Below are positions 1-5,907 of a stretch of DNA of 27,827 bases, one piece after another. The stretch's first letter is position 1. Each line of letters begins with the position of its first letter. The position numbers were made by a program, and so were the translations under genes. The stretch is from an uncultured Paraburkholderia sp. (lineage in GTDB: Bacteria > Pseudomonadota > Gammaproteobacteria > Burkholderiales > Burkholderiaceae): the NCBI GenBank assembly GCA_937917025.1, contig CALFSF010000592.1:1-27827 (forward strand), read 5' to 3'. The notes beneath the pieces were generated by a model. It ran no database searches. It was not told where the DNA came from and worked only from the letters and a program-made list of their open reading frames with translations.

Positions 1-305
1 ATACTCGCTGAAGCAGCGCACCTTGCCAATGCGCGGGCCTGTGTGGAACAGACTTTACGAAACTCCATGGACCGGCATATTGCCTCGCCGGCATCACTAC
101 TATCACCACCGGCAACGCATAGCGATTTAGGCTAAACTGGCGTACGAATGACCCGTAACGTCATGGTCTGCGGCGCGTCCATCGGGTAGTGCCGAAGGGT
201 GTCCCGCCGGGCGGTGAATGCGGCGAGGCGAACAGAAGTTTTCCTGGTTTGATGTATCGTGGCGAGCCATCAGGGCGACCGCGATCCGATAGAGGTATTC
301 ATACA
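1..305. other. Intergenic region upstream of trxA
   Basis: No convincing gene. Frame 1 is open from the left edge to a TAA at 133-135, but its third codon positions are not GC-rich, unlike every real gene in this window, so it is probably not the end of a coding sequence. A usable Shine-Dalgarno (AGAGGT, 291-296) for trxA lies at the right end. No clear sigma70 promoter could be picked by eye. Confidence 0.5.
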
Positions 306-632
306 ATGAGCGAACAAATCAAGCATATCAGCGACGCATCGTTCGAACAGGACGTCGTCAAATCCGACAAACCCGTGCTGCTCGACTTCTGGGCTGAATG
401 GTGCGGACCGTGCAAGATGATCGCGCCGATCCTCGACGAAGTCGCCAAGGACTACGCGGATCGCCTGCAGATCGCCAAGATCAATGTCGACGAGCATCAA
501 TCCACGCCGGTCAAGTTCGGCGTGCGCGGCATCCCCACGCTGATCCTCTTCAAGAACGGCGCGGTTGCCGCCCAGAAGGTCGGCGCGCTGTCGAAGTCGC
601 AACTCACCGCGTTCCTCGACGGCAATCTTTAA
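306..632 (+). CDS. trxA: Thioredoxin 1 (TrxA)
   Basis: Small cytoplasmic dithiol-disulfide oxidoreductase of 108 aa, the normal length for the family. The active site WCGPC is seen with Cys33 and Cys36, and the cis-proline loop GIPT has Pro77. It reduces protein disulfides (ribonucleotide reductase, methionine sulfoxide reductase and others are known partners) and is recycled by thioredoxin reductase. The ATG at 306 was chosen because AGAGGT sits 9 nt upstream and because this gives exactly the thioredoxin N-terminus. An in-frame extension back to 189 has no family counterpart. It lies upstream of rho in the same direction, as in E. coli, with a strong hairpin between them. Identity is very secure. 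Whether it is the only thioredoxin in the genome cannot be judged. Confidence 0.97.
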   Translation: MSEQIKHISDASFEQDVVKSDKPVLLDFWAEWCGPCKMIAPILDEVAKDYADRLQIAKINVDEHQSTPVKFGVRGIPTLILFKNGAVAAQKVGALSKSQLTAFLDGNL

Positions 633-652
633 GCTCGTCTTGTGATGCGCCC

Positions 653-688
653 GGCGCGCGTTGTTGTCAGCGGACAACAACGCGCGCC
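653..688 (+). terminator. Strong 16-bp hairpin between trxA and rho
   Basis: A perfect inverted repeat starting 20 nt after the trxA stop. The arms GGCGCGCGTTGTTGTC (653-668) and GACAACAACGCGCGCC (673-688) enclose the tetraloop AGCG. No T-tract follows directly (the first T run, TTTT, is at 699-702), so it is not a textbook intrinsic terminator. It may end or attenuate the trxA transcript, protect its 3' end, or be a DNA palindrome recognised by a protein. Confidence 0.6.
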
Positions 689-728
689 GCGAACAGGCTT
701 TTCCGCTGCACTGGCGGAATCCGGCATG

Positions 729-742
729 TGCTATGCTAGAAT
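729..742 (+). promoter_or_regulatory. Candidate rho promoter (extended -10)
   Basis: TG-C-TATGCT (729-737), followed by AGAAT, forms an extended -10 element. No good -35 is visible at 17 nt, which is tolerated by extended -10 promoters. It would start a leader of about 100 nt for rho, independent of trxA. Position and sequence were judged by eye only. Confidence 0.4.
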
Positions 743-786
743 CAATTAAACGTCGAAAAGACGTGTAAGTCCCTGAGCGGTTCCGC

Positions 787-843
787 TCACTTCTCCTCCC
801 AGATTCCATTTCGTCGCACCTTCTCCTCCCCGGCGGGTTCTCC
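787..843 (+). promoter_or_regulatory. C/T-rich, G-poor rho leader with an 11-bp direct repeat (rut-like)
   Basis: Directly before rho the + strand is strongly pyrimidine-rich and poor in G. CTTCTCCTCCC occurs twice (790-800 and 820-830), exactly 30 nt apart. Just upstream lie two small hairpins: ACGTC-GAAAA-GACGT (750-764) and TGAGCGG-TT-CCGCTCA (774-789). Rho binds unstructured YC-rich RNA, and E. coli rho is autoregulated by attenuation in its leader, so a rut site here is a reasonable inference. The region also holds the weak ribosome-binding stretch for rho. Confidence 0.5.
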
Positions 844-845
844 GT

Positions 846-2108
846 ATGCATTTATCCGAGCTTAAGACTCAGCACGTGTCCGAATTGATCGAGATGGCCA
901 ATGGCCTCGAGATCGAAAGTGCCAATCGCCTGCGCAAGCAGGAACTGATGTTCGCCATTCTTAAAAAGCGCGCCAAGGCAGGCGACACGATCTTCGGCGA
1001 CGGCACGCTCGAAGTGCTGCCGGACGGTTTCGGCTTCCTCCGCTCGCCGGAAACGTCGTATCTCGCGAGCACGGACGATATCTATATCAGCCCGTCGCAG
1101 ATCCGCCGCTTCAATCTGCACACCGGCGACACGATCGAAGGCGAAGTCCGCACGCCGAAAGACGGCGAGCGCTACTTCGCGCTGGTGAAGGTCGACAAGG
1201 TCAACGGCCAGCCGCCGGAAGCCTCGAAACACAAGATCATGTTTGAAAACCTGACGCCGCTTCACCCGAACAAGGTGATGCTGCTCGAGCGCGAGATGCG
1301 CGGCGAGGAAAACGTCACGGGTCGCATCATCGACATGATCTCGCCGATCGGCAAGGGCCAGCGCGGTCTGCTCGTCGCCTCGCCGAAGTCGGGCAAGACG
1401 GTGATGCTGCAACACATCGCGCACGCGATCAAACAGAACCATCCGGATATCGTGCTGTTCGTGCTGCTGATCGACGAACGCCCGGAAGAAGTGACCGAAA
1501 TGCAGCGTTCGGTGGCGGGCGAAGTGATCGCCTCCACGTTCGACGAACCGGCCGCGCGCCACGTGCAGGTCGCCGAAATGGTGATCGAAAAGGCCAAGCG
1601 TCTCGTCGAAATGAAGAACGACGTCGTGATTCTGCTCGACTCGATCACGCGTCTCGCGCGTGCGTACAACACCGTTGTGCCGGCCTCGGGCAAGGTGCTC
1701 ACCGGCGGTGTCGACGCCAACGCGCTGCAACGTCCGAAGCGCTTCTTCGGCGCGGCCCGTAACATCGAGGAAGGCGGTTCGCTCACCATCATCGGCACGG
1801 CGCTGATCGAAACCGGCAGCCGCATGGACGACGTGATCTACGAAGAATTCAAGGGCACCGGCAACATGGAAGTGCACCTTGAGCGCCGTCTTGCCGAAAA
1901 GCGCGTGTACCCTTCGATCAACCTGAACAAGTCGGGCACGCGTCGCGAAGAGCTGCTGATCAAGCCCGAAGTGCTGCAGAAGATCTGGGTGCTGCGCAAG
2001 TTCATCCACGACATGGACGAAGTCGAATCGATGGAATTCCTGCTCGACAAGATCCGCCAGACGAAGAGCAATTCCGAGTTCTTCGACATGATGCGTCGCG
2101 GCAGCTGA
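846..2108 (+). CDS. rho: Transcription termination factor Rho
   Basis: Hexameric RNA-dependent ATPase/helicase that ends untranslated transcripts. It has 420 aa (E. coli 419), and numbering is almost collinear with E. coli. In order: N-terminal helical part (1-47); the OB-fold primary RNA-binding domain with the RNP-like DGFGFLR (60-66); Walker A SPKSGKT (179-185); catalytic Glu211 in DERPEE; Walker B VVILLD (260-265); the Q-loop area around 280-290; the R-loop in GSRMDDVIYEEFKGTGN; and the arginine finger Arg366. None of the large insertions known from actinobacterial Rho is present. The start ATG at 846 gives the standard N-terminus MHLSELK. Expression probably depends on its own leader (candidate promoter near 735, pyrimidine-rich leader 787-843) plus read-through from trxA. 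An intrinsic terminator follows. Confidence 0.98.
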   Translation: MHLSELKTQHVSELIEMANGLEIESANRLRKQELMFAILKKRAKAGDTIFGDGTLEVLPDGFGFLRSPETSYLASTDDIYISPSQIRRFNLHTGDTIEGEVRTPKDGERYFALVKVDKVNGQPPEASKHKIMFENLTPLHPNKVMLLEREMRGEENVTGRIIDMISPIGKGQRGLLVASPKSGKTVMLQHIAHAIKQNHPDIVLFVLLIDERPEEVTEMQRSVAGEVIASTFDEPAARHVQVAEMVIEKAKRLVEMKNDVVILLDSITRLARAYNTVVPASGKVLTGGVDANALQRPKRFFGAARNIEEGGSLTIIGTALIETGSRMDDVIYEEFKGTGNMEVHLERRLAEKRVYPSINLNKSGTRREELLIKPEVLQKIWVLRKFIHDMDEVESMEFLLDKIRQTKSNSEFFDMMRRGS

Positions 2109-2139
2109 GTTCAGCCGGTCCGCAGCAGGGTCAGAAAAG

Positions 2140-2171
2140 CCGTCCGCGTTCATTCGCGGGCGGTTTTTTTT
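2140..2171 (+). terminator. Intrinsic terminator after rho
   Basis: The stem CCGTCCGCG (2140-2148) pairs with CGCGGGCGG (2155-2163), with one G-T wobble and the loop TTCATT, and is followed by eight T (2164-2171). It begins 32 nt after the rho stop codon. Confidence 0.9.
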
Positions 2172-2202
2172 CGTCCGTGGATCGTGTCGGACTACAACCT
2201 GT

Positions 2203-2229
2203 ACGTGAACGTTCACGTTGAACTATAAT
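2203..2229 (+). promoter_or_regulatory. MerR-gene promoter with a 16-bp palindromic operator
   Basis: A perfect palindrome ACGTGAACGTTCACGT (2203-2218) lies 5 nt before a consensus -10, TATAAT (2224-2229), where the -35/spacer would be. MerR-family regulators typically bind dyads inside a 19-20 bp spacer. A weak -35 (CTGTAC, 2199-2204) would give a 19-nt spacer. The predicted transcript starts near 2236, leaving about 25 nt before the regulator's ATG. Autoregulation of the merR-MFS-mtfA unit is inferred. Confidence 0.6.
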
Positions 2230-2261
2230 GCGACGCAGACTTCGAACGCCCCCGCGCCGCC

Positions 2262-2810
2262 ATGTCGAGTGAAGAAAGCCCCAACCTGCTGACCGTCCGC
2301 GATGCGGCGAAACGCCTGAACGTCACGCCGCGCACGCTCAAATACTACGAGGAGCGCGGGCTCGTCACGCCCACGCGCAGCGAAGGCCGCTATCGCCTCT
2401 ACGACGAAAGCGACCTCGAACGCTTTGCCCGCATCCTGCGTTTGCGGGCGCTGGGATTCTCGCTGCAGGGCATCACCGAGATGCTCAAGCGTCCGCTCGA
2501 ACCCGTCGAAGGCGGACGCAATCGCTACTCCGCGCAATCCCTGCTGGAAATCCGCGACGCGCTCGCGCAACAGGTCGACGCGCTCAATGCACGCATCGAT
2601 TCGGCGCGCCGCGAGTTGAAGGAAGTGCAAAATCTCAAAGCCGAACTCAGCGACGACCTCGATTACGTGCAACGCCGGCTTGGCGGCGAAAGCGCCGATG
2701 CGCTTCTCGCGCAACGCAGCGCGGGCCGCCTGAAAAAGAAAGCGCGGACATCTTCCGGCGCGGCGGCGAGGCTCGGCAAGAAAGCCCTTCCCGGAGACGA
2801 CGCCGCATGA
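2262..2810 (+). CDS. MerR-family transcriptional regulator
   Basis: A 182-aa regulator. The N-terminal winged helix-turn-helix carries typical MerR signatures (TVRDAAKRLNVTPRTLKYYEERGL at about residues 10-34, then GRYRLYDESDLERFARILRLRALGFSL). It is followed by a helical dimerisation region with coiled-coil character (about 95-140). The C-terminus is a basic Lys/Ala/Ser-rich tail (about 152-182) with no cysteine pair or obvious ligand-binding domain, so the signal is unknown. No metal-binding cysteines of the MerR/CueR/ZntR kind are present. The stop overlaps the start of the MFS gene (ATGA), indicating translational coupling. There is no strong Shine-Dalgarno before the ATG at 2262. It probably controls its own operon through the palindrome at 2203-2218. 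Confidence 0.9.
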   Translation: MSSEESPNLLTVRDAAKRLNVTPRTLKYYEERGLVTPTRSEGRYRLYDESDLERFARILRLRALGFSLQGITEMLKRPLEPVEGGRNRYSAQSLLEIRDALAQQVDALNARIDSARRELKEVQNLKAELSDDLDYVQRRLGGESADALLAQRSAGRLKKKARTSSGAAARLGKKALPGDDAA

Positions 2811-4363
2811 GCGCGACCTCCTCGCGCGTACCGCTTTTCAGCGTCGCGAAGCTGCGCGGCGATTTTTTCCCATGGGTGCTGGCGCTCGTCACCGGTCTCG
2901 ACTATTTCGACAACGCGATCTTCTCGTTCTTCGCGAGCTATATCGCGGGCGGGATCAATGCGTCGCCGGATGAGCTCGTGTGGTCGTCGAGTGCGTACGC
3001 GGTCGCCGCCGTGCTGGGCATCCTGCAACAGCAATGGTGGGTCGAGCGCTTCGGCTACAGGCGCTACGTGGCCGGCTGCATGCTGCTGTTTTCGGCGGGC
3101 GCGCTCGCCGCGGCGTTGTGCGAAACATCGCTCGAACTGGCGTTCGCGCGCGGCTTCCAGGGTTACTTCATCGGCCCGATGATGGGCACCTGCCGCATCC
3201 TGATCCAGATCAGTTTCACGCCGCAGCAGCGTGCCGGCGCGACGCGCGCCTTTCTCATCCTGATCGTGCTGGGCAGCGCGCTTGCACCGCTCGTCGGCGG
3301 TCAGTTCGTCGCGCATTTCGACTGGCGCGCGCTCTTCATGTGCAGTGCGCCGGCAGGCGCCCTGATCGCAGGCCTCGCGCTGCTCGCGTTGCCGGACTCG
3401 GGCAACCTCCTGCCGGAAGCACGCGGCGCATCGCATTTCTGGCCGTACATGATCTTCGCGTTCGCGCAGGGCGCGCTGCAGATCGTCATGCAGCAGGTGC
3501 GCTACCAGCTCTTCAGCGCGTCGCCGGGTCTGATCATGCTGACGGGCGCGGGAATCGTCGGGCTCGCGTGGTTTGCGTACCAGCAGTGGCATCATCCGTC
3601 GCCGCTGATGCGGCTCAATGCGTTGCGCGAAAAGACCTTCCAGGTCGGCCTCGTGCTGTACATGTTCTATTACTACGAGTCCACCGGCTTCAGTTACCTG
3701 GTGTCGCGCTTTCTCGAACAGGGGCTCGGCTATCCGGTGGAAAATGCGGGACGACTCGTCGGCGTCACGTCGCTGATTTCGTCGACGGCGCTCTTCGTCT
3801 ACCTGCGCTACGCAAAGCTGCTGCCGCGCAAGAAGTGGATCATCGTGCCGGGCTTCGCGATCGCGGCGCTGGCCGCGGCGTGGATGGCGCATATGCCGCC
3901 CAACGTCGATGAGCGCGCGCTGATCGGTCCGCTGCTGCTGCGCGGCCTGCTGCTGCTTTTCATCGTTCTGCCGGTGGCCAATCTGACCTTCAGGATCTTC
4001 GCGATCGAAGAGTTCACACACGGCTACCGGCTGAAGAATGTCGTGCGCCAGTTGACGATTTCGTTTGCGACGGCGTCGGTCATCATCGTCGAGCAGCATC
4101 GGCTGGCATTGCATCAGTCGCGCCTCGGCGAATTCGCGAATCCGTACAATCCGGTGTTCCAGAACACGATCGCGACATTGACGAACGGTTTCGCCGCCGC
4201 CGGACGTTCGATCGGCGAAGCGCATGCGCTGGCGGTGGTCCAGGTGAGCCGGATGGTGGCGCAGCAGGCGAGTTTCCTTGCGTCGCTGGACGGCTTCTAT
4301 TTTCTGATCGGCGTGGCCGTCTGCGGCGGGATCTTCGCCGCGTGGCAAAAACAGATCGACTGA
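2807..4363 (+). CDS. MFS transporter, probable drug/metabolite exporter
   Basis: A 518-aa inner-membrane protein with many hydrophobic segments. Its length and pattern fit the DHA2-like (EmrB-type, about 14-helix) branch of the major facilitator superfamily rather than the 12-helix type, though helices were judged by eye. It has a Gly/Ala-rich stretch around LGSALAPLVGGQFVAHFDWRALF that matches the motif-C and loop region typical of antiporters. Substrate cannot be read from sequence. The start overlaps the regulator's stop by 4 nt, and the stop is 3 nt before mtfA, so the three genes are almost certainly one transcript. No partner membrane-fusion protein is nearby, so it may act alone. Confidence 0.85.
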   Translation: MSATSSRVPLFSVAKLRGDFFPWVLALVTGLDYFDNAIFSFFASYIAGGINASPDELVWSSSAYAVAAVLGILQQQWWVERFGYRRYVAGCMLLFSAGALAAALCETSLELAFARGFQGYFIGPMMGTCRILIQISFTPQQRAGATRAFLILIVLGSALAPLVGGQFVAHFDWRALFMCSAPAGALIAGLALLALPDSGNLLPEARGASHFWPYMIFAFAQGALQIVMQQVRYQLFSASPGLIMLTGAGIVGLAWFAYQQWHHPSPLMRLNALREKTFQVGLVLYMFYYYESTGFSYLVSRFLEQGLGYPVENAGRLVGVTSLISSTALFVYLRYAKLLPRKKWIIVPGFAIAALAAAWMAHMPPNVDERALIGPLLLRGLLLLFIVLPVANLTFRIFAIEEFTHGYRLKNVVRQLTISFATASVIIVEQHRLALHQSRLGEFANPYNPVFQNTIATLTNGFAAAGRSIGEAHALAVVQVSRMVAQQASFLASLDGFYFLIGVAVCGGIFAAWQKQID

Positions 4364-4366
4364 CCC

Positions 4367-5218
4367 ATGCTCTCGAAACTCACGCACTGGTTCGACTCCC
4401 GCCGCCGCGACCGCGCGCTGCGCACGCACGCGATCCCCGATGCGCTATGGGAATCCACGCTCGCGGGCCTGCCCTTTCTGACCCACCTCGAAGCCGCCGA
4501 TCTTGTCCGGCTGCGCGAACTGACGAGCCTCTTCATCGCGCGGAAGTCGTTTTCGACCACGCACGAACTCGAACTGACGGACGCGATGACGGTCGCCATC
4601 GCCGCGCAGGCGTCACTGCCGGTGCTGAACCTGAGCCTCGATCTTTACCGCGGCTGGGTCGGCGTGATCGTCTACCCCGGCGAGTTCGTGATCCGCAAAA
4701 CGGTGGAAGACGAAGACGGCGTGGTCCATGAGATCGAGCAGGACGCAAGCGGCGAGGCGTGGGAAGGCGGCCCGGTCGTGCTGTCGTGGGAAGACGCGCA
4801 GATGACCGACGGCACGGATGCGTATAACGTGGTCATTCACGAATTCGCCCACAAGATCGACATGCTGACGGGCGAAGCCGACGGCCACCCGCCGCTTTTT
4901 CGCCGCTGGCATGCGCCGCTCGACGCCACCGCATGGGCCGACGTGTTCGACGCAGCCTACGACCAGTTCTGCGCGAAGGTCGACGCCGTGCCCGAGCGGC
5001 GCTGGGCGCGCTTCGAGCGCGATTCGCTGATCGACCCGTACGCGGCCGACCATCCGTCGGAGTTTTTTGCCGTGTGCAGCGAGGCGCTGTTCGTGCAGCC
5101 GCGGGCATTCGAAGCCGAATATCCCGAGCTTTATCGCCTTCTGGCCCGCTTTTACCGGCAGGATCCGGCTCGCGTGGGCGCGTTATGGCCGGAAACCCTC
5201 CCGGGTCCCGCAAAATAG
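4367..5218 (+). CDS. mtfA: MtfA-like zinc metallopeptidase (M90 family)
   Basis: A 283-aa soluble protein with the zinc-peptidase motif HEFAH (His158, Glu159, His162) in VVIHEFAHKIDMLTGEADG, closely resembling E. coli MtfA (HELAHKLD). The downstream DHPSEFFAVCSEALF supplies a probable third ligand, Glu232. In E. coli MtfA binds the glucose repressor Mlc and has aminopeptidase activity. No Mlc-type gene is seen here, so that role should not be assumed. It starts 3 nt after the MFS stop and shares its operon with the MerR regulator and exporter, an association that is unexplained. No signal peptide is evident, so a cytoplasmic location is expected. The family call is secure, the biological role is not. 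Confidence 0.88.
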   Translation: MLSKLTHWFDSRRRDRALRTHAIPDALWESTLAGLPFLTHLEAADLVRLRELTSLFIARKSFSTTHELELTDAMTVAIAAQASLPVLNLSLDLYRGWVGVIVYPGEFVIRKTVEDEDGVVHEIEQDASGEAWEGGPVVLSWEDAQMTDGTDAYNVVIHEFAHKIDMLTGEADGHPPLFRRWHAPLDATAWADVFDAAYDQFCAKVDAVPERRWARFERDSLIDPYAADHPSEFFAVCSEALFVQPRAFEAEYPELYRLLARFYRQDPARVGALWPETLPGPAK

Positions 5219-5228
5219 CTCTGGAAAT

Positions 5229-5257
5229 TCGTCAAGCGACTGATTTTCTGGCATAAT
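5229..5257 (+). promoter_or_regulatory. Candidate rpmE2 promoter
   Basis: TCGTCA (5229-5234), 17 nt, then CATAAT (5252-5257) preceded by TGG, giving an extended -10. It lies in the 138-nt gap after mtfA and would produce a leader of about 90 nt for rpmE2. No zinc-uptake (Zur) dyad was recognised by eye. Confidence 0.45.
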
Positions 5258-5356
5258 CGCCGTTTTTCGACCTTAGGCAAGTGGCTCGCGCCGAAGTCCG
5301 CTGCGTCGGTTCGCAACGGCACGCGGGTTGGCTACCGCCAGATTAAAGGAAAGACC

Positions 5357-5620
5357 ATGAAAGAAGGCATTCACCCCGATTACCGCGAAGTCCTCTTCGT
5401 CGATATGTCGATCGACTTCAAGTTTGTGACCCGCTCGACCATCCAGACGCGCGAAACGGCCGAATTCGAAGGCAAGACGTACCCGCTCGCCAAGATCGAA
5501 GTGTCGTCGGAATCGCATCCGTTCTACACCGGCCAGCAAAAGATCATGGACACGGCCGGCCGCGTCGAGAAGTTCAACAAGAAGTTCGGCGCGCGTGCCA
5601 CGGGCAAGGCGACCACGTAA
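5357..5620 (+). CDS. rpmE2: 50S ribosomal protein L31, type B (zinc-independent)
   Basis: An 87-aa ribosomal protein beginning MKEGIHPDYREVLFVDMS. It contains no cysteine, so it lacks the CxxC zinc site of the C+ (rpmE) form, and its length matches the type B (C-) paralogue. It joins the 30S and 50S subunits as part of a bridge. In some bacteria type B replaces zinc-binding L31 under zinc limitation. Here its position beside rho suggests it may simply be the standard copy. A purine-rich Shine-Dalgarno (AAAGGAAAG) precedes the ATG, consistent with high expression. It is flanked by its own probable promoter and a strong terminator. Confidence 0.96.
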   Translation: MKEGIHPDYREVLFVDMSIDFKFVTRSTIQTRETAEFEGKTYPLAKIEVSSESHPFYTGQQKIMDTAGRVEKFNKKFGARATGKATT

Positions 5621-5666
5621 TACGGCTTCGATCCCGGCATGTTTCACGAGCCGGTCGATGCACGAA

Positions 5667-5691
5667 GGGCAGCATTCGCTGCCCTTTTTTT
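5667..5691 (+). terminator. Intrinsic terminator after rpmE2
   Basis: GGGCAGC (5667-5673), loop ATTC, GCTGCCC (5678-5684), then seven T (5685-5691). The flanking AA/TT extend the stem. Confidence 0.93.
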
Positions 5692-5798
5692 GTCTCCGTA
5701 TTTTACGAGGCGCTCGGGCAACGTCCCGCAGCCGGCGGACTTGCCGGCGTCGCCGTTGCCAACTGTTGCAATCTCGCCGTGGCCGCCTGCCATCCGCC

Positions 5799-5828
5799 GT
5801 GACGCGCGCCACGCCGCCCGTCTACAAT
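5799..5828 (+). promoter_or_regulatory. Candidate promoter for the GT-C/MATE pair
   Basis: GTGACG (5799-5804), 18 nt, TACAAT (5823-5828). The -10 overlaps an upstream in-frame ATG at 5827, which argues that translation of the glycosyltransferase starts further down, at 5908. Confidence 0.45.
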
Positions 5829-5907
5829 GCCGGATGCTCAGGGCCGGCCACGCCCGGACACACCGTCTATTGCCTGCCAGCCCGTTTATCCGATACTGCC
5901 CAACTGC

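Noticed and set aside
1..135. Open frame from the left edge to a TAA, possibly the end of an upstream gene
   Set aside because: Third codon positions are not GC-rich as in all real genes here, and the 44 residues match nothing I recognise.
852..2216. Long antisense open frame over rho
   Set aside because: It mirrors rho exactly. Its His/Arg/Asp-rich composition is the usual antisense shadow of a GC-rich gene.
2663..4429. 588-codon antisense open frame over the MFS gene
   Set aside because: Arg/Gln/Glu-rich shadow with no recognisable domain, and the opposite strand holds a clear transporter.
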